DNA from: UBA7446 sp024639165 | GTDB lineage: Bacteria > Bacteroidota > Bacteroidia > Flavobacteriales > Flavobacteriaceae | Assembly (NCBI GenBank): GCA_024639165.1 | Contig: JAHEIX010000002.1 | Location: forward strand, 136,350 to 200,349 | Direction: 5' to 3' | DNA: 64,000 bases | The notes under the pieces: model-generated | What the model was told of the DNA's origin: nothing | Database searches by the model: none | Seen by the model: only the letters and a program-made list of their open reading frames with translations | Position numbers and translations under genes: made by a program | Part shown: positions 40,993-48,549 of the stretch, in pieces | Layout of the letters: each line of letters opens with the position of its first letter | How positions within the stretch are numbered: the stretch's first letter is position 1

Positions 40993-43083
40993 TTAACTAC
41001 TAAAGTATTGAAATGTTGCCAGTGCACCAAGATAGGCGATTACTGTCATGACTACAAGCTGGACAGCAGGCCAACGCCAGCTGTTGGTTTCTTTTCGCAC
41101 AATGGCTAGGGTACTCATACATTGCATAGCAAAGGCATAGAACATCATAAGCGACAAGCCAGAAGCAAGGTTAAAAACGGGTGTTCCATCGGAATAGGTT
41201 TCAGCAGACATGCGATTTTTAATGGTTTCTTCTTCCGAATCGCCTACATTATAAATGGTAGCAAGAGTTCCCACAAAGACTTCACGCGCAGCAAAAGAAC
41301 TGACAATGGCAATGCCAATTTTCCAATCGTAGCCCAGCGGACGAATTATGGGCTCAATCCCTTTTCCTATATATCCTAAGTAGGAATGTTCAAGTTTGTA
41401 GGCACTTAATTTTTGTTCAAAATTGGCTTCTGTTACCGCTGCTTGGGCAGCGACTATTTCAGGGGCATTTTTAAAAGTAGCACCTGGACCATTTGAAGCC
41501 ATTACCCAAAGTAAAATGGATATTGCTAAAATGATTTTACCTGCTTCAAGTACAAAGGACTTTGTCTTTTCAACTATGGTAATGACCACATTCTTCAACA
41601 GGGGAATGCGGTAGTTTGGCATTTCTACAACAAAATGGCTGGTTTGCTTTTTTGGTAAGGTCTTGTGTAACACAAACGCTGCAAGTAGCGCCATAGCAAA
41701 CCCTAGTAGATAAAAAAACATAAGCACCAAACCTTGGAGATTTGCCCCTATAATTCGTTCGTTGGGAATCACCAGACTGATGAGAATCAGATAAACAGGC
41801 AATCGTGCAGAACAGGTGGTAAAAGGGGTAACCAATATGGTGATGAGTCGCTCTTTCCAATTTTCAATATTTCGTGTTGCCATAATGGCCGGGATAGCAC
41901 ATGCGGTTCCTGAAATTAAGGGGACGACACTCTTGCCACTAAGTCCAAAACGGCGCATCACACGATCTGTAATAAATACCACCCGACTCATGTAGCCGGT
42001 TTCTTCTAAAATGGCAATAAAGAGGAAAAGCAAGGCAATTTGAGGTACAAAAATGACAATACCCCCCAGTCCTGGAATGACGCCCTCTGCAATGAGGTTG
42101 GGTGCCAACCAATTGGGCAAGTTTATTTTGGCCCAATCGCTGAGTTGGGCAAAGGAGGTGTCTATGAAGTCCATGGGAACACTACTCCAATCATATAAGG
42201 CTTGGAAAATGGTAAATAGCACTAAAAAGAAAATCACAAAACCCCATACTTTGTGGGTGAGTACGCGATCTAACTTACCACGCAAGTCGGTTGCTTTGGC
42301 GTTGTCTTTGTCATAGCAGGCCTTGAGCACATTGTTAATATATTGGTAGCGTTTGATGGTTTCTTTCTGCTGGAGTCGTTTTAAAAAGGAGCCACTGCGC
42401 ATATGATTGGCATCATGCGCTTCCATCTTCTGTCTTTCTATGCGCGCAAAATTTACATCTTGGGTGATAACCAACCAAAGCTTGTATAGCGATTGATTTG
42501 GAAATGTGCGTTCCAGAGAAGAAAAATAATCTTGATCAATTTCGGCTATAGAAACGCAGGGGGCTGTTGAAATATTTTTGTAAGCAGCAATATGCTGCTT
42601 CAGCGTATGAATACCTTCGTTTTTTCGGGCACTTACCAGAACTACTTTTGCTTGCAGTAGTTCTTCCATTTTTTCAGCATCAATGCTAATGCCTTTGCGA
42701 TTCATGCGATCGGACATATTAATGACCAAAATGGTAGGGATACTGAGGTCTTTAATTTGGGTGAACAGCAGCATGTTTCGCTTTAAGTTTTCTACATCGG
42801 AGATCACCACAGCAACATCTGGAAAGTCCTTGTCATTTTTATTGAGTAACAGCTCAACCACCACATTCTCATCCAAAGAGGAGGCATTGAGGCTATAGGT
42901 GCCAGGCAGGTCTAAGATACGCGCCTTTACACCTCTCGGTAGCCGACAAACCCCTTGTCTTTTCTCTACGGTAATACCGGGATAGTTCCCCGTTTTTTGG
43001 TTCAGGCCTGTGAGTTGATTGAATACGGATGATTTCCCAGTATTCGGGTTTCCAATAAGCGCAACGTTTAAGTTTTTACTCAC
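40993..43083 (-). CDS. feoB: Ferrous iron transporter FeoB
   Basis: FeoB imports Fe2+ through the inner membrane. From the GTG at 43083 (VSKNLNVALIGNPNTGKSSV) it has about 696 residues; a TTG at 43098 adds five residues and overlaps feoA. The GTPase domain has G1 GNPNTGKS (11-18), G3 DLPG and G4-like NMSD; the membrane core has the two gate motifs (LPGLGGIVIFVPQIALLF; SFAAREVFVGTLATIY). Coupled to feoA with a one-base gap. Confidence 0.96.
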   Translation of the reverse strand: MSKNLNVALIGNPNTGKSSVFNQLTGLNQKTGNYPGITVEKRQGVCRLPRGVKARILDLPGTYSLNASSLDENVVVELLLNKNDKDFPDVAVVISDVENLKRNMLLFTQIKDLSIPTILVINMSDRMNRKGISIDAEKMEELLQAKVVLVSARKNEGIHTLKQHIAAYKNISTAPCVSIAEIDQDYFSSLERTFPNQSLYKLWLVITQDVNFARIERQKMEAHDANHMRSGSFLKRLQQKETIKRYQYINNVLKACYDKDNAKATDLRGKLDRVLTHKVWGFVIFFLVLFTIFQALYDWSSVPMDFIDTSFAQLSDWAKINLPNWLAPNLIAEGVIPGLGGIVIFVPQIALLFLFIAILEETGYMSRVVFITDRVMRRFGLSGKSVVPLISGTACAIPAIMATRNIENWKERLITILVTPFTTCSARLPVYLILISLVIPNERIIGANLQGLVLMFFYLLGFAMALLAAFVLHKTLPKKQTSHFVVEMPNYRIPLLKNVVITIVEKTKSFVLEAGKIILAISILLWVMASNGPGATFKNAPEIVAAQAAVTEANFEQKLSAYKLEHSYLGYIGKGIEPIIRPLGYDWKIGIAIVSSFAAREVFVGTLATIYNVGDSEEETIKNRMSAETYSDGTPVFNLASGLSLMMFYAFAMQCMSTLAIVRKETNSWRWPAVQLVVMTVIAYLGALATFQYFSS

Positions 43084-43084
43084 C

Positions 43085-43309
43085 TTATTTTCGAACAATG
43101 ATTTGTAGTGCCGTTTCTCTTCTTATGGCCAGAAAGGATCCTGAAATGTTTAGGTATAAGGGATCCTTACTGGGTGCTACTTGCAGTAAATTCACCTTAT
43201 TTCCAGGGAGACAGCCCATTTCGATAAGCTTCATGGGTAGTTTCTCTACATCAAAAGATTCGATGGTAGCCACATCGCCAATTTCCAAATCTGCCAGCGT
43301 TAAATCCAT
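43085..43309 (-). CDS. feoA: FeoA iron transport accessory protein
   Basis: A 74-residue SH3-like cytoplasmic protein. LADLEIGDVATIESF opens the fold; MKLIEMGCLPGNKVNLLQVAPSK is the conserved FeoA core and the end (AIRRETALQIIVRK) is typical. It is needed for FeoB activity. First gene of the feo operon, with a -7 element 24 bases upstream. Confidence 0.94.
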   Translation of the reverse strand: MDLTLADLEIGDVATIESFDVEKLPMKLIEMGCLPGNKVNLLQVAPSKDPLYLNISGSFLAIRRETALQIIVRK

Positions 43310-43332
43310 TTATTTAGACCAATTTTAAAGAG

Positions 43333-43374
43333 CAAATGTAAGCTTTAGCACATTAAATAGACATAATAAATGTC
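43333..43374 (-). promoter_or_regulatory. feoA promoter with adjacent short palindrome
   Basis: TACATTTG (43340-43333, minus strand) is an exact -7 element. Nineteen bases further upstream is GACAT-AATAA-ATGTC (43360-43374), a perfect 5-base dyad at the -33 position, a possible operator for an iron-responsive repressor. It overlaps the end of the SCO gene. Confidence 0.35.
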
Positions 43375-44047
43375 ACTTTTCTGCTATTAAAATGGCAATA
43401 TCGCGGAGAATGTCGTCCATGGCTGCTGCCTGAGTACCGTCATAGTAGCCACGGATGCGCTTTTGCTTGTCCACCAGCACAAAGTTTTCGGTGTGAATCA
43501 TATCGTGGGGTCCACCGTCTCCATCTTCTTTAACAACCAAATAGGATTTGCGCGCAAGTTGATAAATTTCTTTTTTACTGCCCGTAACCAAATTCCATCT
43601 GCTGTCGTTTACCTTATTTTCTATCGCATAGCGTTTAAGCTGTTCCACGCTATCTATTTCTGGAGTAACGCTGAAAGAAAGTAACTTAACAGCTGGGTAT
43701 GGGCCTAGTCTTTGTTGCAGGGCATACATATTTTTTGTCATTATAGGACAGATGCTAGGGCAGGTGGTGAAGAAAAAATCTGCCACATAGATGCTGTTGT
43801 CATAGTCTTGCTCGCTTATTGTTTCCCCATTTTGATTGGTCATGGAGAAGGGCGCAATGGTGTGGTATTTTTTTACGTACTGTATGCTTTCATCAACGAG
43901 TTCGGGGGCAACCATGGCGGGTTGGTAAACGGGCAGTACTACTGTTGGCTTCAAAGCCTTGTAGAAGAATGCGATGATAATTATCGATAGCCCTAAAATA
44001 ACAAGGCCGACAAATCGAAAGCGTCGAAAAAAATGCAGCAATTCCAT
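43373..44047 (-). CDS. SCO1/SenC-family protein
   Basis: A 224-residue thioredoxin-fold copper chaperone, usually for the CuA site of cytochrome oxidase. One N-terminal helix (about 9-30), then the CxxxC copper motif FFTTCPSICPIMT and a distal His (HDMIHTENFVLVD region). Start at ATG 44047; a TTG 15 bases upstream falls within the promoter. TATCTTTG lies four bases before the ATG. No oxidase genes are close. Confidence 0.92.
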   Translation of the reverse strand: MELLHFFRRFRFVGLVILGLSIIIIAFFYKALKPTVVLPVYQPAMVAPELVDESIQYVKKYHTIAPFSMTNQNGETISEQDYDNSIYVADFFFTTCPSICPIMTKNMYALQQRLGPYPAVKLLSFSVTPEIDSVEQLKRYAIENKVNDSRWNLVTGSKKEIYQLARKSYLVVKEDGDGGPHDMIHTENFVLVDKQKRIRGYYDGTQAAAMDDILRDIAILIAEK

Positions 44048-44051
44048 TTGA

Positions 44052-44059
44052 CAAAGATA
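44052..44059 (-). promoter_or_regulatory. -7 element abutting the SCO start
   Basis: TATCTTTG, TCAA, ATG on the minus strand. Confidence 0.45.
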
Positions 44060-44093
44060 CAACTTCCCCGTTTTTTAGCTCGTTCAAATCCCT

Positions 44094-44101
44094 TACATTT
44101 G
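44094..44101 (+). promoter_or_regulatory. -7 element of rseP
   Basis: TACATTTG, 17 bases before the rseP ATG. Confidence 0.45.
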
Positions 44102-44118
44102 TCTACTAAATTTTTCCC

Positions 44119-45459
44119 ATGGAGCTTTTCCTTATAAAGGGCGGTCAGCTGATTTTAAGCTTGTCCCTACTTATAGTGCTACACGAATTAGGGCATTTTA
44201 TCCCAGCAAAACTTTTTAAGACTCGGGTTGAAAAATTCTACCTGTTTTTTGATGTCAAGTTTTCGCTTTTCAAAAAGAAGATAGGCGAAACGGTATACGG
44301 CATAGGGTGGCTTCCGCTTGGGGGTTATGTGAAAATATCAGGGATGATAGACGAAAGCATGGATACCGAGCAAATGGCTCAACCGGCTCAGCCATGGGAG
44401 TTTCGCGCCAAGCCAACATGGCAAAGATTGATTATAATGTTGGGTGGCGTTACGGTTAATTTGGTCCTCGGATTTTTAATTTATATGATGGTTATGTTCG
44501 TGTGGGGTAAGACGGTAGTCACCAATGACAACCTGGAATACGGATTGGCACCTACACCTACTACAGCCTCTTTGGGGTTTGCTGTTGGCGACAAGATATC
44601 ATCTGTTGACGGCTTAGCATTGGATGATGCTATGGACATCAACAAATGGTTGTTTTTACGTGATGTATCTACGGTAGATGTGGTGCGTGCAGATGGCACA
44701 AATGCCTCCATATCCATTCCCGAAGATTTTGGCAAGCAGCTTTTTGCAGCAGGTGAAATGATTCCTTTTGTACCTTATATCCCAGCCGTAATAGACCGTG
44801 TGGTGGTCGGTTCTTCCGCTGAAGCAGCAGGCCTTTTGGTTAATGATCAAATCGTAGGCATTGATGGTACAGCTATTAATCCCTGGTATCCAACAACGCC
44901 ACCTCCTGTCCAAGTAAGCAATGCTTTTAAGCAACGCCAAGCAGAAATGATAGTTGTTCAAATCTCAAGGAACAATATCATCAGTGAAATTGAAATTCCG
45001 GTGGCCATGGGAGACACTTTGGGGATTTATTATAAAGGGACGTTCCCAAAAGCGATAACTCATACATATGATGCCGGGCAAAGTATCAAAGAAGGATTTA
45101 ATTATGGTTACTGGACGTTGTATGACTATATTGCTCAGTTCAAATTTGTGTTCACCAAAAAGGGCGCAAGCCAATTGGGTGGTTTTGCCACCATTGGAAG
45201 TTTGTTTCCTTCCAAGTGGAACTGGCGTGTATTTTGGGAGCGTACAGCCTTAATATCCATTATTTTGGCCTTTATGAACGTATTGCCCATCCCTGCATTG
45301 GACGGAGGGCACGTGGTATTTTTGACTTACGAAATGCTGACAGGTCGCAAACCACACCAAAAGGTTTTGGAATATGCGCAAATGGCAGGTTTAATTTTAT
45401 TATTGGGCTTGTTTGTTTTTGCCAACGGTAATGATATTTATCGTTTTATACTGTCTTAG
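44119..45459 (+). CDS. rseP: RIP zinc metalloprotease RseP (M50, site-2 protease)
   Basis: A 446-residue intramembrane protease that cleaves anti-sigma factors and leftover signal peptides. Zinc motif HELGH at 22-26 in the first helix; third ligand in PALDGGHVVFL near the C-terminus. Two PDZ-like regions lie between (GFAVGDKISSVDGLALDD; GLLVNDQIVGIDGTAINP). About four helices. Length and architecture are standard. A tRNA-Asn gene follows by 69 bases. Confidence 0.95.
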   Translation: MELFLIKGGQLILSLSLLIVLHELGHFIPAKLFKTRVEKFYLFFDVKFSLFKKKIGETVYGIGWLPLGGYVKISGMIDESMDTEQMAQPAQPWEFRAKPTWQRLIIMLGGVTVNLVLGFLIYMMVMFVWGKTVVTNDNLEYGLAPTPTTASLGFAVGDKISSVDGLALDDAMDINKWLFLRDVSTVDVVRADGTNASISIPEDFGKQLFAAGEMIPFVPYIPAVIDRVVVGSSAEAAGLLVNDQIVGIDGTAINPWYPTTPPPVQVSNAFKQRQAEMIVVQISRNNIISEIEIPVAMGDTLGIYYKGTFPKAITHTYDAGQSIKEGFNYGYWTLYDYIAQFKFVFTKKGASQLGGFATIGSLFPSKWNWRVFWERTALISIILAFMNVLPIPALDGGHVVFLTYEMLTGRKPHQKVLEYAQMAGLILLLGLFVFANGNDIYRFILS

Positions 45460-45488
45460 CCTAGAGAATATTATTTTATGTATAAGCG

Positions 45489-45519
45489 TTTGATAGGAGT
45501 AAAATAAAAATTATATTTG
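45489..45519 (+). promoter_or_regulatory. Promoter of tRNA-Asn
   Basis: TTTG (45489-45492), a 19-base spacer and TATATTTG (45512-45519): a full match to the Bacteroidota -33/-7 consensus, 9 bases before the tRNA. Confidence 0.75.
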
Positions 45520-45528
45520 CCCACATTT

Positions 45529-45602
45529 TCCTCCTTAGCTCAGTTGGTTAGAGCATCTGACTGTTAATCAGAGGGTCCAAGGTTCGAGTCCTTGAGGGGG
45601 AG
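45529..45602 (+). tRNA. tRNA-Asn (GTT)
   Basis: 74-base cloverleaf: acceptor TCCTCCT / AGGGGGA (one T-G pair), D arm GCTC...GAGC, anticodon stem TCTGA / TCAGA with loop CTGTTAA giving anticodon GTT (45563-45565), T stem CAAGG / CCTTG, discriminator G. CCA is not encoded. It marks the left edge of an A+T-rich accessory region. Confidence 0.97.
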
Positions 45603-45625
45603 CAGGTAGTAACCGCTACATCACA
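45601..45625 (+). repeat. Possible left attachment-like repeat at the tRNA-Asn 3' end
   Basis: Blocks AGCA, GTAG, TAACC, CTACA and CACA occur in order here and again at 50154-50183, separated by small indels or substitutions. Position at the tRNA 3' end suggests an attL/attR pair of a decayed island; the match is imperfect. Confidence 0.3.
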
Positions 45626-45639
45626 CATTAACCTTCAAG

Positions 45640-45665
45640 CCCTTCTCTGTTGAGGAGGGTTTTTT
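45640..45665 (+). terminator. Terminator downstream of tRNA-Asn
   Basis: Stem CCCTTCTC / GAGGAGGG (one T-G pair), TGTT loop, T6 tail. Confidence 0.8.
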
Positions 45666-45740
45666 CTTGAATTACACTTAACTGTAATTGTTTTGAACTC
45701 ACAAGAAATTGATGTTTAAATATACAACATTTTACCCTGT

Positions 45741-45802
45741 TCTCGGCACTTTCTCGGCACTTTTTTACCCATTTTACGTCTACTTTTTTAACTCTGCCGA
45801 GA
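45741..45802. repeat. Short direct and inverted repeats, possible recombinase arm sites
   Basis: TCTCGGCAC occurs at 45741-45749 and 45752-45760 (11-base period) and its inverse TGCCGAGA at 45795-45802. Such clusters near an integrase 3' end can be arm-type binding sites. Confidence 0.35.
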
Positions 45803-45904
45803 TTGCTCGTATAGCCTAAAATATACAACGGCTGTATTTGAGTAACCTTTTCCAACTGCCATTGTAATTTCATCCCCATTAAGATTATCTTTATGTAGCC
45901 AATC
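45788..45904 (-). pseudogene. Possible 3' remnant of a tyrosine recombinase
   Basis: The minus strand encodes 38 residues ending in TAA: within it ITMAVGKGYSNTAVVYFR aligns position by position with the recombinase box I-x-x-x-L-G-H-S-S-x-x-T-T-x-x-Y, keeping G18, T24 and Y28, though the usual box His is Lys. An in-frame TAG immediately upstream closes it. Its 3' end faces tRNA-Asn, the usual arrangement for an island integrase. The similarity is short, so confidence is low; an overlapping 95-residue reading in another frame (45628-45915) looks non-coding. Confidence 0.3.
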
Positions 45905-45926
45905 CTAAAAACCACAAATACTTTTC

Positions 45927-45934
45927 TATTTTTG
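45927..45934 (+). promoter_or_regulatory. -7 element abutting the first 25-residue peptide gene
   Basis: TATTTTTG, ACGT, ATG at 45939; predicted leaderless. Confidence 0.45.
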
Positions 45935-45938
45935 ACGT

Positions 45939-46016
45939 ATGAGAAGTTTAATATTCATTCTAATAGCATCAATTGGTATTTTACTATACTCTCTAATTAT
46001 TAAATCTAAAAAATGA
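45939..46016 (+). CDS. 25-residue single-helix membrane peptide, copy 1
   Basis: Encodes a peptide with hydrophobic core LIFILIASIGILLYSLII (residues 4-21) and a KSKK tail. A second copy at 48550-48627 is about 90% identical in DNA and carries the same promoter spacing and the same ATGA overlap into a following MKKVL... start. Conservation of both promoter and coupling argues that it is expressed. No family recognised; too short for ordinary annotation. Confidence 0.5.
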   Translation: MRSLIFILIASIGILLYSLIIKSKK

Positions 46017-46240
46017 AGAAAGTATTACTCTTATTATTAATTGCGCCTGTGGTTGGGTTTGGACAGTATGTGTTTAACACAAAAGAAGAGTTACAAACAG
46101 CTGTTGACCTTTATATTGCGGATAATAATAACGCTATTAACACATATGGAGATATTAATACTTGGGATGTAAGTAACATTACAGATATGTCTTCTCTTTT
46201 TAAGGGTAAAACAACATTTAATGACATTTTCGTCAAATAG
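46013..46240 (+). pseudogene. Truncated BspA/DUF285-type surface protein
   Basis: 75 residues. A signal peptide (MKKVLLLLLIAPVVGFGQ) is followed by VFNTKEELQTAVDLYIADNN and INTWDVSNITDMSSLFKG, the opening of the BspA-like leucine-rich repeat (WDVSNVTDMS...F). Full proteins have many repeats; this one breaks off after half a repeat at TTFNDIFVK, so it is a remnant cut by recombination. Starts inside the 25-residue gene (ATGA). Confidence 0.6.
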
Positions 46241-46426
46241 CCACTTTAATTTTTCAAGTATACCTACCGCCCACCAATGCTCTAAAAGTGCCTGAACGCC
46301 CAAACAGTAGGGCTTAAATGGGCTGTTTTAACCCCCTAAAAGGATAAGTTTTTTCTAATAGCGCCAGACGAAAGCAAAACACTTTTGGACTTGGTTATTA
46401 CTTATATGTAAACCAAAGAAAAAGTT
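46241..46426. other. Gene-poor junction segment
   Basis: 186 bases with no convincing gene. It contains inverted segments (GCCCAAACAG near 46298 and GGGCTGTTTT near 46320) that could form a hairpin, and lies between two broken genes. Confidence 0.3.
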
Positions 46427-46766
46427 ATGTTAAATACAATAGAATGTAAAACCAAAAACATAAATGTAAGAGTCAAACCATCGGAGTTTGAATTGCTAAA
46501 AAAAGAAGCGTCAGAACGTGAAATGAGACTGTCATTTAAAGGAAATAAATTATGTTCCAGAAAATACATTTATTGTAAAGCCTCACAGAATTTCAGAAGT
46601 ACTAAACTCAATAAAATCTAATAATGGCCCTGCTCCATATAAAAATAAGCATGAGGTTGTAGATGTCTTGAGGCAAGCTGTTTTAGATGGCTCAAATAAA
46701 GAATACAAAAAAATGCATGTTGATAATATCAAAAACATTGTAGGCAAACACAGAATTTTAGACTAA
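46427..46766 (+). pseudogene. Frameshifted gene with ribbon-helix-helix-like N-terminus
   Basis: Frame 1 (from 46427) gives KNINVRVKPSEFELLKKEAS, the start of ribbon-helix-helix proteins of mobilisation (MobC-type) or antitoxin kind. After about residue 36 the sense continues in the +1 frame (NYVPENTFIVKPHRISEVL ... GKHRILD) to TAA at 46764-46766. One missing or extra base near 46525-46545 would restore about 110 residues. Alternatively these are two short genes. The stop codon coincides with the start of repeat R1. Confidence 0.4.
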
Positions 46767-46830
46767 ATCATAGGCATATCCTCCTCTTTTAGTTCAGCTA
46801 CTTCTAAACTTCTTAAGTAGGTTAGGGATA
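46764..46830 (-). repeat. Integrase-tail repeat R1 (long copy)
   Basis: 67 bases beginning TAAATCATAGGCATATC. On the minus strand it reads SLTYLRSLEVAELKEEDMPM-I-stop, like the last 20 codons of a tyrosine recombinase with the candidate nucleophile Tyr (TYLRSLE). Internally it has the inverted repeat CTACTT / AAGTAG. Similar copies at 47205, 48473, 49026 and 50235. Confidence 0.65.
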
Positions 46831-46868
46831 CACCCCCTAATGCTTAGAAAATTTTGTATATTTAAGAA

Positions 46869-47207
46869 ATGAAAAAACTTCTTCCATTTCTAATATTTTC
46901 TTTTCTTCTTCAAAGCTGCTTTAGTTACAAGTCAGTAAATTATAGTGATATCAATAATGAAAAAAAACAAAAAGTTGAGGTATCAAAACTTGATAAAACA
47001 GAAGTTAAAGGACGTTTAATTTCTATTAATGAAAATAAAATAATTTTAGAACATAAAGGACAAAATCAAACAATTCCAAAAGATGAAATTTATGATTTAA
47101 AAGTTAGAAAATTTTCTGTTTTGAAGACATTAACTGGGGTTGGAAGTTCGTATGTTTTTCTGGGAATTGGTGCTCTTGCGATTTTATCATTGTCAGGATT
47201 TCCTTAA
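46869..47207 (+). CDS. Small lipoprotein with beta domain and C-terminal helix
   Basis: A 112-residue exported protein: lipobox LLQSC (C17), a lysine-rich linker, a short beta domain VKGRLISINENKIILEH (48-64) and a C-terminal hydrophobic segment (about 86-110). The beta motif matches, residue for residue in spacing, VQGHIVKIGSNRIKIKI of the protein at 50281-50814. TATATTTA ends four bases before the ATG. Its stop TAA is the first three bases of repeat R2. Function unknown. Confidence 0.7.
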   Translation: MKKLLPFLIFSFLLQSCFSYKSVNYSDINNEKKQKVEVSKLDKTEVKGRLISINENKIILEHKGQNQTIPKDEIYDLKVRKFSVLKTLTGVGSSYVFLGIGALAILSLSGFP

Positions 47208-47271
47208 ACTAAAGACAAATATTCTTCTTTAAGTTCTGCTACTTCTAAACCTCTTAAGTAGGCTAGGGATA
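47205..47271 (-). repeat. Integrase-tail repeat R2 (long copy with altered core)
   Basis: Minus strand reads SLAYLRGLEVAELKEEYLSL-V-stop, parallel to R1 but with a changed last six codons. Keeps the inverted repeat CTACTT / AAGTAG. Begins at the stop codon of the preceding gene. A TATATTTG (47279-47286) and ATG (47290) follow, but that reading frame ends after 20 residues because an oppositely oriented gene has been joined here. Confidence 0.6.
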
Positions 47272-47298
47272 TGTTTATTATATTTGATTATGAAAAAA

Positions 47299-47853
47299 CT
47301 ATCTGTTGGATTTGATGAATTCTTTAACAACGTGCTCAATTATAATAGTTGAAAACCCCTGTCCACCGCCTATGCCTCCAAGATTTCTTTTCCAAGATAA
47401 TGTAGCAGATGTTTTAAAGTTGTTTTGAACGTCTTTAACGGCAACTTTTATGTAATCATTAACAGATCTGTCAAATTCAAATAAATACCTGCCGTTTACA
47501 ATTAAGTTTCCGCTTTTTTTAGCATTATTTTGAGAGCCTTTTTCAATCTCTTTGAATTCATAAGTGCCTACATCTAAACCATTTAAAAACATTGCATTTT
47601 CAAATTCTGATATAATATAGTCCCAATTTTCTTCTGAAGCTCCAAAAGCTAGATTAGCAATTTTTTCAGCGGCTGTAGAGTTTAACTTTCTATCAACATA
47701 AAAAACAAAAGTTTCATTTAAATCTACTCCCCTATTTACAACTCTTAGTTCTAATTTTTTCTTCCACTTTTCAAACTTTTTAATTTCTTGTTTAGTGTAC
47801 TGAGCGTTTATAGTTATAGGTAATAGCATTACTATTAGAAATATTTTTTTCAT
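47299..47853 (-). CDS. Exported protein of unknown function
   Basis: A 184-residue protein with signal peptide MKKIFLIVMLLPITINAQ (1-18). The mature region is lysine-rich then shows alternating strands (GRYLFEFDRSVNDYIKVAV) and a glycine patch (RNLGGIGGGQG). I see no family motif. Strongly A+T-rich codon use compared with the flanking chromosome suggests acquisition. Divergent from the next gene with 18 bases between starts. Confidence 0.6.
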   Translation of the reverse strand: MKKIFLIVMLLPITINAQYTKQEIKKFEKWKKKLELRVVNRGVDLNETFVFYVDRKLNSTAAEKIANLAFGASEENWDYIISEFENAMFLNGLDVGTYEFKEIEKGSQNNAKKSGNLIVNGRYLFEFDRSVNDYIKVAVKDVQNNFKTSATLSWKRNLGGIGGGQGFSTIIIEHVVKEFIKSNR

Positions 47854-47871
47854 ATTTGTTAAAATTTGTAC

Positions 47872-48471
47872 GTGCGAAAGGTATTAACTTTTTTGGTAAT
47901 CTTAACTATTTCAGATGTTGAATCTCAAAACTTTGATGATATTAATTCAAAAATTGAATATTTAGATAAATTTAAATCTTGGAGATTTTTTATAGACAGT
48001 TTTGAAACAAGACAACAAGTTTTAAATTTTTTTGGAGACTCCGCAACTCCAATGGAAATGAGTAACGGAACACGAATAATAAAAATTGACTTAAAGTTTG
48101 GTGGAGCCTTAGATTCATCCGTTGATTATTCACAAGTAACAGAGTATAATAATATTAATGGAACGGAAATAAATTATTTTTATGAATCATACTTAAAATC
48201 ATTTATTCCACAACCGAACCAAAAAACTCCAATGTCTTTAGAAGAATTTGTAGAAAAAAACCCAAAAGCTGATAGGACATTTTATTTTGACGGATTTAAT
48301 TGGTTTGAAATGTCAATTGTGTTTTATTTTACAAAAAACAATAATGATTTAATAAGTTCTTGGGAAAGCAGTCCAAAGATGAAACGGTTTTCAGACAAGA
48401 GATTTATTAGAAAGGTTAGAAAACATTATGCTCAAATGAACGAAAAACAACTTTATAAAAGAGCAAAATAG
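47872..48471 (+). CDS. Exported protein of unknown function
   Basis: About 199 residues from GTG at 47872 (VRKVLTFLVILTISDVESQ, a signal-peptide-like start); a TTG six bases earlier overlaps the promoter-like AAAATTTG. The rest is Asn-, Lys- and aromatic-rich (NWFEMSIVFYFTKNNND) without recognisable motif. Stop TAG lies one base before repeat R3. A+T-rich like its neighbour. Confidence 0.6.
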   Translation: MRKVLTFLVILTISDVESQNFDDINSKIEYLDKFKSWRFFIDSFETRQQVLNFFGDSATPMEMSNGTRIIKIDLKFGGALDSSVDYSQVTEYNNINGTEINYFYESYLKSFIPQPNQKTPMSLEEFVEKNPKADRTFYFDGFNWFEMSIVFYFTKNNNDLISSWESSPKMKRFSDKRFIRKVRKHYAQMNEKQLYKRAK

Positions 48472-48472
48472 T

Positions 48473-48540
48473 TAAATCATAGGCATATCTTCTTCTTTAA
48501 GTTCAGCTATTTCCAAGTCTCTTAAATAGGTTTTTAGTAA
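48473..48540 (-). repeat. Integrase-tail repeat R3 (long copy)
   Basis: Minus strand reads KTYLRDLEIAELKEEDMPM-I-stop. Compared with R1 the inverted repeat changed on both arms (CTATTT / AAATAG), preserving pairing. Followed directly by TAAGTTTG (48538-48545) and the second 25-residue peptide. Confidence 0.65.
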
Positions 48541-48545
48541 GTTTG
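48538..48545 (+). promoter_or_regulatory. -7 element abutting the second 25-residue peptide gene
   Basis: TAAGTTTG, ATTT, ATG at 48550. Confidence 0.4.
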
Positions 48546-48549
48546 ATTT

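Noticed and set aside
43084..43098. FeoB start at TTG 43098
   Set aside because: GTG at 43083 gives the usual FeoB N-terminus and avoids overlapping feoA.
45628..45915. 95-codon minus-strand reading after tRNA-Asn
   Set aside because: It runs through the tRNA terminator and the TCTCGGCAC repeats and lacks domain features; a different frame of the same strand fits an integrase tail better.
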